Origin: an uncultured Lachnospiraceae bacterium
Lineage (GTDB): Bacteria > Bacillota > Clostridia > Lachnospirales > Lachnospiraceae
NCBI GenBank assembly: GCA_900554925.1
Contig: USJG01000045.1
Span: forward strand, 1 to 14,696
DNA: 14,696 nucleotides
Direction of reading: 5' to 3'
A program made the translations under genes and the position numbers. The notes beneath the pieces were generated by a model. The model searched no databases. It had not been told where the DNA came from and saw only the letters and a list, made by a program, of their open reading frames with translations. Numbering within the stretch: the first letter of the stretch is position 1; every line of letters starts with the position of its first letter. Of the stretch, positions 1 to 5,159 are shown piece after piece.

Positions 1-5
1 GAATA

Positions 6-25
6 AAGTGTCGCAAGCGACACTT
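6..25. repeat. Perfect short palindrome
   Basis: Two 9-nt arms (AAGTGTCGC and GCGACACTT) are separated by AA. It lies at the extreme left edge in a GC-rich patch. No U-run follows on either strand, so it is not a normal terminator. It could be part of a repeat that continues outside the window. Confidence 0.6.
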
Positions 26-36
26 CGCGCGCGAGC

Positions 37-77
37 GGATGCGCATGCATAACTACCTCTCCGCGAGCTGCGCATCC
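37..77. repeat. GC-rich inverted repeat
   Basis: Arms GGATGCGC (37-44) and GCGCATCC (70-77) are exact reverse complements around a 25-nt centre. The word CGCGAGC also occurs as a direct repeat, beside the left arm and just before the right arm. The base composition is much richer in GC than the surrounding intergenic DNA. Function is unknown. Confidence 0.5.
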
Positions 78-82
78 CAGAG

Positions 83-133
83 GGCTTTTGTATAACAGGA
101 AAATCTGAAAGAATTTCCTGTTATATAAAAGCC
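83..133. repeat. 20-bp inverted repeat (hairpin)
   Basis: Arms 83-102 and 114-133 pair over 20 positions around an 11-nt loop. All pairs are Watson-Crick except one G-T. The right arm shares its last five bases (129-133) with the terminator hairpin at 129-158, so the two structures cannot form together. It may be a second terminator-like structure or a dispersed repeat. Confidence 0.6.
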
Positions 134-158
134 TACGGCAGCTAATTACCGCAGGCTT
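129..158 (-). terminator. Intrinsic terminator of the membrane-protein gene
   Basis: On the minus strand AAGCCTGCGG pairs with CCGTAGGCTT (10 pairs, one of them G-U) across a 10-nt loop. The 3' arm runs into TTTTATAT. It starts 24 nt after the stop codon of the gene at 182-784, the expected place for its rho-independent terminator. The U-run is interrupted, so strength is uncertain. Confidence 0.65.
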
Positions 159-181
159 ATGATCCTGATTTACTAATTTTT

Positions 182-784
182 TTAACCAATCTCTTCCTTT
201 CCCACTGCATTGATTGGCTGTATTTTTGTCTTTGCTTCTGATTTTATTTCTGCATCTTTCTCCTCTGTAACTTCCCAAATCTTAACAGAAAATTCCTCTT
301 CTAAAATCTGTTTTGCAATCCTGTTTCTAAAAACCTTCTTCCGACATCTTATAATTGCCAGGCAAGCTGCCGCGCACACAAGAGCCATAACCACCGCCGC
401 AAAAATCCTCACCTCACGATTGCTGCTGACACCATACAGCATAACAGTTCCAGTTAATGCAAAGATCAAAATTGAAAGTACCACTGCGTAAAATCCAATA
501 CCGTTATCGGATGCTGATGCACTCCAGTAATAATATTTCTCTTTACTGGACACCTTTTGCTTCAGTTCATTGCAGATTTCCTCCACAAGGTTCCCTTCCT
601 CATTATCTTTTTTCTTTCTATTTATTTTCTTCCAGTCCTCTTTTACTGAAGGAACGCCGGGCCTTAATTTTATTAATATAGCTGCAAGACCATTAATCAG
701 CCCGGTAAAAAGATCCACCACAGCGAGAAATAAATTGAGAAACGATTTAAGCAATGCTTTTAAGGATTGATATATGTTGTCCAT
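182..784 (-). CDS. Hypothetical two-helix membrane protein (200 aa)
   Basis: I do not recognise this family. Residues 1-40 are hydrophobic and amphipathic (LLKSFLNLFLAVVDLF), without a clear signal-peptide cleavage site. Residues 48-82 are highly charged. Two probable membrane helices follow at about 96-119 and 125-147, joined by a short polar turn. The C-terminal 50 residues are charged and probably cytoplasmic. An in-frame stop lies three codons upstream of the ATG, so the start is secure, although AAGGAG sits about 13 nt away, rather far. A promoter-like sequence at 830-858 and a terminator at 129-158 make it a separate transcription unit from the ribosomal cluster. No function can be assigned. 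Confidence 0.75.
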   Translation of the reverse strand: MDNIYQSLKALLKSFLNLFLAVVDLFTGLINGLAAILIKLRPGVPSVKEDWKKINRKKKDNEEGNLVEEICNELKQKVSSKEKYYYWSASASDNGIGFYAVVLSILIFALTGTVMLYGVSSNREVRIFAAVVMALVCAAACLAIIRCRKKVFRNRIAKQILEEEFSVKIWEVTEEKDAEIKSEAKTKIQPINAVGKEEIG

Positions 785-829
785 AGAGATTTATTTTCTC
801 CTTCCGTACCTCTTCTTTCATCCTCTATT

Positions 830-858
830 AGTTTAACACCGCTTACTACTTTCATCAA
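830..858 (-). promoter_or_regulatory. Candidate promoter of the membrane-protein gene
   Basis: Minus-strand TTGATG (853-858), a 17-nt spacer and TAAACT (830-835) match the sigma-A -35 and -10 boxes at 4 of 6 positions each. A TG one base before the -10 box gives an extended -10. The implied start lies about 40 nt before the ATG at 784. Confidence 0.5.
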
Positions 859-880
859 GCGTTAGCAGGCATATCCGAAG

Positions 881-1009
881 GAATTTTCGTAACTATTCAG
901 CCTGCGGCTTCATAGTTACTGAATCTGCCCATTTGCAATCGCCTGCGGCGAGGGGCAGATTCACTTTTGACTAAATTCATGTGTCCTGGCTGAATTGTTA
1001 CGAATTTTC
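881..1009. repeat. Compound fold-back element
   Basis: Outer arms 881-902 and 988-1009 are reverse complements at 19 of 22 positions. They enclose two nested hairpins. The first has perfect 8-nt arms 889-896 and 912-919, with AGCC/GGCT inside. The second has perfect 11-nt arms 920-930 and 953-963, with TCGCC/GGCGA inside. Both inner hairpins carry the same tip, GCCTGCGGC. The left outer arm and the first hairpin share bases, so alternative folds are possible. No reading frame or U-run explains it. It could be a dispersed palindromic repeat or a structured RNA. Confidence 0.65.
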
Positions 1010-1015
1010 TCTTAT

Positions 1016-1323
1016 GATTCGGGTGTCAAAAGAAGCTTGGTAAATTTAGAATCGGCAGCTTGCACAAAAGAAATTGCTAAGCTGTCATTGTGGAAAAAAA
1101 TGAGATTTTCTTAATGTTCTTAAGTAGAACAGCAATTTCGGGACATGGATGTCCCGAAAAGTCCGCTATGAGCCTGGATGGCGAATTGCGGATGGTTGCG
1201 TCCGGGTAGACAGACTTCCTTAAGAATATTTAGAAAATCCATTTTTTTGTAACTGACAGCGTGCAATTTCTTTTGTGCAAGCTGCCAGAGACATTTTCTA
1301 AAGCCTCTTTTGACACCCGAATC
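1016..1323. repeat. Large fold-back element, arms about 110 nt
   Basis: The first and last 18 bases (1016-1033, 1306-1323) are perfect reverse complements. Further in are perfect 24-nt arms (1054-1077, 1263-1286), 7-nt arms (1081-1087, 1254-1260) and 6-nt arms (1119-1124, 1219-1224), with A-run against T-run and ATTTTCT against AGAAAAT between them. The 90-nt centre has its own hairpin with 11-bp arms (1136-1146, 1149-1159) and smaller stems, closed by AAGTC/GACTT. No gene fits. It resembles a MITE-like insertion or a large structured RNA. No target-site duplication is obvious beside the ends. Confidence 0.75.
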
Positions 1324-1332
1324 CTGTTATGT

Positions 1333-1361
1333 AAAAAACCCCGCATTTTTATGCGGGGTTT
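1333..1361 (-). terminator. Terminator of the ribosomal-protein cluster
   Basis: On the minus strand AAACCCCGCAT and ATGCGGGGTTT form a perfect 11-bp stem with loop AAAA, and the U-run (TTTTTT) overlaps the end of the 3' arm. The stem begins 12 nt after the rplQ stop codon. It is a textbook rho-independent terminator and marks the 3' end of the alpha operon. Confidence 0.95.
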
Positions 1362-1373
1362 AAAACCAAACGA

Positions 1374-1910
1374 TTAAACTAACTCAAGAACTACTTCCAT
1401 AGCTCCGTCACCCTTACGCTGGCCAATCTTGATGATTCTTGTGTAACCACCGTTGCGGCTTGCGTATTTGGTGCCATATTCATCAAATAACTTAGCAGCT
1501 AAGTCTACTTCCTTTGTGCCCTTCTTTCTTCCGGCCTTAGTAGCAGGAACTTCGGTCACAGGATATAAAACCCTAAGCATCTGACGTCTTGCATGTAATC
1601 TTGAAGGCAGATCTTTTTTGATCTCCTTCTCAACAATTTCAAACTTGGTAACCTTCTTGCCGTCTACTACTTCTTTTACTCTCTTTCCGTCCTTGTCCTT
1701 TACAGGAACCTTAGCGGAAACCTTAACTGTTTCGTAGTTATCTTTTTCTTTTACAGCAAGTGCAATGAGTCCTTCAGCAATCTTCTGAACTTCTTTTGCT
1801 CTGGCCTGTGTTGTAACAATTTTTCCTCTGTATAAAAGGCTTGTTACCTGACTTCTAAGTAATGCTTTTCTTTGATCTGAGGTTCTTCCCAGTTTTCTGT
1901 ATTTTGCCAT
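1374..1910 (-). CDS. rplQ: 50S ribosomal protein L17, long form
   Basis: L17 is a large-subunit protein near the exit-tunnel region. The N-terminus MAKYRKLGRTSDQRKALL and the late motifs LHARRQ (105-110) and GGYTRIIKIGQRKGDGA (154-170) are diagnostic. At 178 aa it is about 50-60 residues longer than the E. coli and Bacillus proteins. The extra sequence is a charged insert at about 55-100, rich in Lys, Val and Asp, and a shorter one around 118-135. I recall such inserts in Lachnospiraceae L17. AAAGGAG six bases before the ATG at 1910 fixes the start. The frame stays open upstream to 1982, but L17 proteins begin at MAKYR. It is the last gene of the cluster. Confidence 0.97.
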   Translation of the reverse strand: MAKYRKLGRTSDQRKALLRSQVTSLLYRGKIVTTQARAKEVQKIAEGLIALAVKEKDNYETVKVSAKVPVKDKDGKRVKEVVDGKKVTKFEIVEKEIKKDLPSRLHARRQMLRVLYPVTEVPATKAGRKKGTKEVDLAAKLFDEYGTKYASRNGGYTRIIKIGQRKGDGAMEVVLELV

Positions 1911-1916
1911 TTTCGG

Positions 1917-1943
1917 CTCCTTTCCAAAGGAGTTGTCTCCTTT
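1917..1943 (-). promoter_or_regulatory. Candidate ribosome-binding-site switch before rplQ
   Basis: On the minus strand three 7-nt words lie in a row: AAAGGAG (1937-1943), CTCCTTT (1926-1932) and AAAGGAG (1917-1923). The middle word is the exact complement of both others. The third is the rplQ Shine-Dalgarno sequence. Pairing 1 with 2 (7 bp, loop ACAA) leaves the site free; pairing 2 with 3 (6 bp, loop UGGA) hides it. The complementarity is seen; a regulatory role is inferred. Confidence 0.5.
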
Positions 1944-1950
1944 TCTCAAC

Positions 1951-1962
1951 GGGCTTATGCCC
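1951..1962 (-). promoter_or_regulatory. Small GC hairpin in the rplQ leader
   Basis: The minus strand reads GGGCATAAGCCC, a 4-bp all-GC stem with an AUAA loop, 7 nt before the three-word switch at 1917-1943. It probably stacks into the same leader structure. Alone it is too short to assign a role. Confidence 0.35.
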
Positions 1963-2028
1963 TTCATGGTACATCCGGCCACGCTCTTTGGTCTTACTTA
2001 CCGAATGCAGTTTCTAACCATTTATGAG

Positions 2029-2065
2029 AACGCATGTGCACTCTTTGGCTTTACCACTATGCGTT
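2029..2065 (-). promoter_or_regulatory. Hairpin after the rpoA stop codon
   Basis: Minus-strand AACGCAT (2059-2065) and ATGCGTT (2029-2035) are perfect complements. GTG/CAC extends the stem inward past one bulged base, giving about 10 bp and a 16-nt loop. It begins 9 nt after the rpoA stop and has no U-run, so it is not a terminator. It may stabilise or process the rpoA-rplQ transcript. Confidence 0.45.
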
Positions 2066-2073
2066 TCACATCA

Positions 2074-3033
2074 TTAAGGTTCATCGCTGGGATTCAGCTG
2101 TAACCCTAATTCTTTCAATTTTGCCAAAACTTCTTCCAGCGACTTGCGGCCCAGATTACGGACCTTCATCATGTCTTCTGAAGTTTTATTTGTTAATTCT
2201 TCAACTGTGTTGATACCAGCTCTCTTTAAGCAGTTATAAGAACGGACTGACAATTCTAACTCGTCAATGCTCATTTCCAATACCTTTTCTTTTTCATCTT
2301 CTTCTTTTTCTACCATAACTTCTGCTGTCTTGGCATTTTCAGACAAATCAATGAAAAGGCTTAAATGTTCGCTAAGTACTTTTGCAGCTAAACTAACCGC
2401 TTCATCAGGTACCAGTGTACCATTGGTATAAACATCAAGTGTCAGCTTATCAAAGTCTGTGATCTGACCAACACGTGTATTTTCAACGGTTACATTAACT
2501 CTTTCAACAGGTGTATAGATAGAATCTACTGCAATAACACCAATAGGCAAATCTTCGCTCTTATTCTTGTCAGCACTTACATAGCCTCTGCCCTTTGTAA
2601 TAGTCAGTTCCATGTAAAGCTTGGTATTCTTTCCATTCAAGGTTGCAATCGTAATATCAGGATTAAGTATTTCAATATCCTGATCACACTGAATATCGGA
2701 TGCTTTTACCACGCCTTCACCTTCATACTCAATATATGCTGTTTTAGGCTCATTGGTTTCGCTGTTGTTTCTAATAGCAAGGTTCTTGATATTCATAATA
2801 ATTTCAGTTACATCTTCTTTCACACCTTCGATAGAACTGAACTCATGAAGCACACCTTCAATCTTAACCTGGCTTACAGCAGCGCCGGGAAGTGAAGAAA
2901 GCATAATTCTTCTAAGAGAATTGCCAAGTGTGATACCATATCCTCTTTCCAGAGGTTCTACTACGAATTTGCCATACTTCTTATCCTCAGAGATTTCTGC
3001 TACCTCAATATTTGGTCTTTCAAAATCAAACAC
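2074..3033 (-). CDS. rpoA: DNA-directed RNA polymerase subunit alpha
   Basis: Alpha dimerises to nucleate assembly of RNA polymerase, and its C-terminal domain contacts promoter UP elements and activators. Residues 1-235 form the assembly domain, with the conserved [20 protein letters not shown] at 31-50. An acidic, flexible linker at about 238-255 (EKEEDEKEK) leads to the C-terminal domain, 256-319, with the DNA-binding segments [13 protein letters not shown] and [12 protein letters not shown]. Length (319 aa) is normal. The start is GTG, supported by AAAGGAGGG eight bases upstream. The gap to rpsD (152 nt) is unusually long for this cluster and holds a strong hairpin. Confidence 0.98.
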   Translation of the reverse strand: MFDFERPNIEVAEISEDKKYGKFVVEPLERGYGITLGNSLRRIMLSSLPGAAVSQVKIEGVLHEFSSIEGVKEDVTEIIMNIKNLAIRNNSETNEPKTAYIEYEGEGVVKASDIQCDQDIEILNPDITIATLNGKNTKLYMELTITKGRGYVSADKNKSEDLPIGVIAVDSIYTPVERVNVTVENTRVGQITDFDKLTLDVYTNGTLVPDEAVSLAAKVLSEHLSLFIDLSENAKTAEVMVEKEEDEKEKVLEMSIDELELSVRSYNCLKRAGINTVEELTNKTSEDMMKVRNLGRKSLEEVLAKLKELGLQLNPSDEP

Positions 3034-3137
3034 TGCAAATACCCTCCTTTACGAACAATTTTAATATTATTCTATATCCCAAATTAATTCGCGTACCGAA
3101 AGAATCACAAAACGATTCCCCAACATGCAATATAGAC

Positions 3138-3171
3138 ATCCTTAGGCAGCGTATGATAGCTGCCTTAGGAT
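3138..3171. promoter_or_regulatory. Strong hairpin between rpsD and rpoA
   Basis: Arms 3138-3150 and 3159-3171 pair at 12 of 13 positions around an 8-nt loop. On the coding (minus) strand no U-run follows, so it should not stop rpoA transcription. On the plus strand TTTCTTTTT follows, the form of an intrinsic terminator for antisense RNA. It could instead be a processing or stability element between rpsD and rpoA. Confidence 0.6.
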
Positions 3172-3185
3172 TTCTTTTTATGGTT

Positions 3186-3779
3186 TTATTTGGAATATAA
3201 TTCGACGATAAGCATTTCATTTACAGGAACATCAATCATTTCTCTGGTAGGAAGGTTCTTAACAGTTCCCTTGAATGCTTCCAAATCCACGTCAAGCCAT
3301 TCAGGAACTAATCTTCCTGCTGTAACCTCGACGATATCCTTATATCTTTGCAGGGATTTGGATTTTTCTCTGATTTCAATAACATCGCCTGCTTTAATTA
3401 AATAAGAAGGGATATTTACCTGCTTGCCATTTACTAAAACATGCTTATGATCAACGATCTGTCTTGCTTCTCTTCTGGTTCTGGCAAATCCCATTCTGAA
3501 AACAACATTGTCAAGTCTGCTTTCAAGCATGGTCATAAGGTTTTCACCGGTCATGCCTTTCATTCTGTCAGCTTTCTCATAGTAGTTTCTGAAGGGCTTC
3601 TCAAGCACGCCGTAAATGAATTTAGCTTTCTGTTTTTCTCTTAACTGAAGTCCGTATTCACTTACCTTTTTGCCTGCTCTTGCATTTGTTCTGTTAGATT
3701 TCTTGTCATATCCCAAAAATACAGGATCAAGACCAAGTGATCTACATCTTTTTAATACTGGAACTCTGTTTACTGCCAT
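3186..3779 (-). CDS. rpsD: 30S ribosomal protein S4
   Basis: S4 binds 16S rRNA early and nucleates assembly of the small-subunit body. In E. coli it also represses its own alpha operon, and in Bacillus its separate gene. The S4 RNA-binding domain (about 88-150) is clear: [19 protein letters not shown] followed by [16 protein letters not shown]. The N-terminus is short and lacks the four-cysteine zinc motif of some S4 proteins; it has a single Cys at position 12. The 197-aa length and ending [12 protein letters not shown] are normal. AGGAGG precedes the ATG. Its place between rpsK and rpoA matches Clostridia and E. coli rather than Bacillus. Confidence 0.97.
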   Translation of the reverse strand: MAVNRVPVLKRCRSLGLDPVFLGYDKKSNRTNARAGKKVSEYGLQLREKQKAKFIYGVLEKPFRNYYEKADRMKGMTGENLMTMLESRLDNVVFRMGFARTRREARQIVDHKHVLVNGKQVNIPSYLIKAGDVIEIREKSKSLQRYKDIVEVTAGRLVPEWLDVDLEAFKGTVKNLPTREMIDVPVNEMLIVELYSK

Positions 3780-3842
3780 TGTTTTTCCTCCTGATATTGT
3801 TTACAGCGCTGTGCGCCTTCCTCCAACTAATAAATTTTCTTA

Positions 3843-4241
3843 CTAAACGCGACGACGCTTAGGCGGACGACATCCGTTATGAGGAACAGGTGTTACGTCC
3901 CTGATGCTGGTTACTTCCAGACCGCATGCGGAAAGGGCACGGATAGCTGCCTCACGTCCTGAGCCAGGACCCTTTACCATAACGTCTACTGTCTTTAAGC
4001 CATGTACCAAAGCAGCCTTTGCAGCTGTTTCTGCTGCCATCTGAGCCGCATAGGGAGTAGATTTCCTTGAACCTCTGAATCCAAGACCACCAGCACTTGC
4101 CCAGCTAAGAGCATTTCCTTCGTTGTCTGTCAGTGTAACAATTGTGTTGTTAAATGAAGACTGGATATGTGCCTGTCCGTGTTCAACGTTTTTCTTGACA
4201 CGTCTTTTTGTCACTTTTTTTGTAACTTTTTTTGCTGCCAT
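3843..4241 (-). CDS. rpsK: 30S ribosomal protein S11
   Basis: S11 is part of the small-subunit platform, next to the mRNA exit site and S7. A basic N-terminus of about 20 residues ([17 protein letters not shown]) precedes the conserved core: [34 protein letters not shown] and the C-terminal [17 protein letters not shown]. Full length at 132 aa. The Shine-Dalgarno sequence is unusually poor for this cluster: the best match is GTAGGTTAG, against AAGGAGG-type sites of most neighbours. The upstream gap carries a possible three-way junction, so translation may depend on coupling or on that structure. Confidence 0.97.
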   Translation of the reverse strand: MAAKKVTKKVTKRRVKKNVEHGQAHIQSSFNNTIVTLTDNEGNALSWASAGGLGFRGSRKSTPYAAQMAAETAAKAALVHGLKTVDVMVKGPGSGREAAIRALSACGLEVTSIRDVTPVPHNGCRPPKRRRV

Positions 4242-4297
4242 TTAAACTAACCTACTTTCTTCTTTCTCAAAAAAATATTTTTGGGTAACTGTAACTG

Positions 4298-4346
4298 GAA
4301 AATCATGCTGCCTTACAGCATAGGTGCTTCGCACTCTCTGATTTTC
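4298..4346 (-). promoter_or_regulatory. Candidate three-way-junction RNA before rpsK
   Basis: Beginning at the last base of the rpsM stop codon, the minus strand has GAAAATC (4340-4346) pairing with GATTTTC (4298-4304). This closing helix encloses two hairpins: GTGC-GAA-GCAC (4324-4334) and ATGCTG-TAAGG-CAGCAT (4305-4321). The second abuts the outer helix directly and could stack on it. All pairs are Watson-Crick. A role in S11 translation or transcript processing is inferred. Confidence 0.5.
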
Positions 4347-4714
4347 TATTTCTTCTTATTTGCAACTGTCCGCTTGGGCCCTTTTCTGGTCCTTGCGTTT
4401 GTTTTGGTCTTCTGTCCACGAACGGGAAGACCTTTCCTGTGACGGATTCCTCTGTAGCATCCGATTTCCTGAAGTCTCTTGATGTTCATGGCAACTTCTC
4501 TTCTAAGGTCACCTTCCACCATATAATCAGCGTCAATCACTTCGCTGATCCTCTTAACCTCATCATCCGTCAGCTCTCTGACACGGGTATCAGGATTAAC
4601 CTGTGCTGCTGCCAGAATCTTGTTAGCACTTGCTCTTCCGATTCCATAAACATAAGTTAAACCAATTTCTACACGTTTTTCTCTGGGTAAGTCAACACCT
4701 GCAATACGAGCCAT
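4346..4714 (-). CDS. rpsM: 30S ribosomal protein S13
   Basis: S13 lies in the head of the small subunit, contacts the P-site tRNA and forms a bridge to the large subunit. [26 protein letters not shown] at the N-terminus holds the helix-hairpin-helix region. The basic tail with [25 protein letters not shown] is the S13 signature. 122 aa is standard. The ATG is preceded by GGAGG eight bases away. It is the first gene of the alpha group and follows a 234-nt leader with its own possible promoter, an arrangement that recalls the separate alpha operon of E. coli. Confidence 0.98.
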   Translation of the reverse strand: MARIAGVDLPREKRVEIGLTYVYGIGRASANKILAAAQVNPDTRVRELTDDEVKRISEVIDADYMVEGDLRREVAMNIKRLQEIGCYRGIRHRKGLPVRGQKTKTNARTRKGPKRTVANKKK

Positions 4715-4737
4715 TTACGTTTCCTCCATTTTCCTTT

Positions 4738-4823
4738 GTGCACATTTTATGCACTTGATACTAATTGATTGGGGCAGTCTTTTGCCCAACCGGATTTTTC
4801 CGATCTTACGCGAATTTTTCACG
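4738..4823 (-). promoter_or_regulatory. Structured rpsM leader with four tandem hairpins
   Basis: Reading toward rpsM on the minus strand there are four short stems: CGTGAA-AAA-TTCGCG (4809-4823); a 7-bp stem with loop AAAA (4788-4805); TTGGGC/GCCCCAA with an A-rich loop and one bulge (4769-4789); and GTGCAT-AAAAT-GTGCAC (4738-4754). The second and third share two bases. Every loop is A-rich. Leaders before alpha operons bind S4 in E. coli; this one has no clear likeness to that pseudoknot, so binding by S4 or another protein is only a guess. Confidence 0.5.
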
Positions 4824-4857
4824 AACCAAGAAGTAATCTCTAAGGCTCCTTCGTACA

Positions 4858-4886
4858 ATTATATAAAATCAGTGCGCTTTCATGAA
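4858..4886 (-). promoter_or_regulatory. Possible promoter for rpsM and downstream genes
   Basis: A perfect TATAAT (-10, 4858-4863) lies 17 nt after TTCATG (4881-4886), which matches the -35 consensus at only 3 of 6 positions. Transcription would start about 140 nt before rpsM and include the four-hairpin leader. The weak -35 box keeps confidence low. Confidence 0.35.
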
Positions 4887-4888
4887 AA

Positions 4889-4901
4889 GCTGCACTGCAG
4901 C
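4889..4901 (-). terminator. Weak terminator-like hairpin after rpmJ
   Basis: The minus strand reads GCTGCAGTGCAGC followed directly by TTTTC. The stem is only 5 bp with a 3-nt loop and the U-run is 4 nt, so it would be at most a partial terminator. It sits just before the possible rpsM promoter, a sensible place to separate two transcription units. Confidence 0.3.
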
Positions 4902-4948
4902 CGCTTCATAATAATTGGACAAGAACCCTCCTGCTTTAAAACAGTGGA

Positions 4949-5062
4949 TTATCCTTGTCTCTGTTTGTGCTTCGGATTCTCACAGATAACTCTGATACGT
5001 CCTTTTCTCTTGATGATTTTGCACTTTTCGCAAATCGGTTTTACTGATGATCTAACCTTCAT
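4949..5062 (-). CDS. rpmJ: 50S ribosomal protein L36, zinc-binding form
   Basis: L36 is the smallest large-subunit protein and is buried near the 23S/5S rRNA interface. This copy has 37 residues with the zinc ligands Cys11, Cys14, Cys27 and His32, so it is the zinc-binding paralogue rather than the zinc-free form used under zinc shortage. AAAGGAGGG lies 6-7 nt before the ATG. An in-frame extension reaching 5137 was rejected because it would cover the ribosome-binding site and part of the promoter region. It follows infA after 97 nt that contain a promoter-like sequence. Confidence 0.97.
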   Translation of the reverse strand: MKVRSSVKPICEKCKIIKRKGRIRVICENPKHKQRQG

Positions 5063-5095
5063 GTTAAACCCTCCTTTCAAAAAAGACCGTTTTAC

Positions 5096-5124
5096 ATTAT
5101 AGCATAGTATATTCATAAATGCAA
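5096..5124 (-). promoter_or_regulatory. Internal promoter upstream of rpmJ
   Basis: A perfect TATAAT (5096-5101) with an extended TGC just upstream lies 17 nt after TTGCAT (5119-5124). The extended -10 compensates for the weak -35 box. A start about 7 nt downstream would give a leader of roughly 27 nt with the rpmJ Shine-Dalgarno site. A 6-bp dyad, TGCAAG/CTTGCA (5120-5136), overlaps the -35 box and could be an operator. That part is inference. Confidence 0.6.
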
Positions 5125-5159
5125 GGGTATCTTGCACCTATTTTCAATTTCTTTTTGTC

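Noticed and set aside
1016..1323. Interpretation of the fold-back as an IS element or group II intron
   Set aside because: There is no transposase or reverse-transcriptase frame, no intron domain V-like hairpin that I can recognise, and no clear target duplication.
1911..1982. In-frame upstream extension of rplQ (24 codons, with an internal ATG at 1967)
   Set aside because: It covers the ribosome-binding site and hairpins, and L17 proteins start at the MAKYR or MAYRK position.
3034..3185. Separate promoter for rpoA in the rpsD-rpoA gap
   Set aside because: Several AT-rich -10-like words exist, but none has an acceptable -35 box at 16-18 nt spacing.
4715..4948. Minus-strand mini-frames in the rpmJ-rpsM gap, including a TTG-started one of about 17 codons after GGAGGG
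   Set aside because: Very short or lacking a start with proper spacing; no known leader peptide is expected here. Left as leader RNA.
4749..5102. 117-aa open frame on the plus strand across the rpmJ-rpsM gap
   Set aside because: It is antisense to rpmJ and to the structured leader and has no ribosome-binding site. The gap is better explained by promoter and hairpins.
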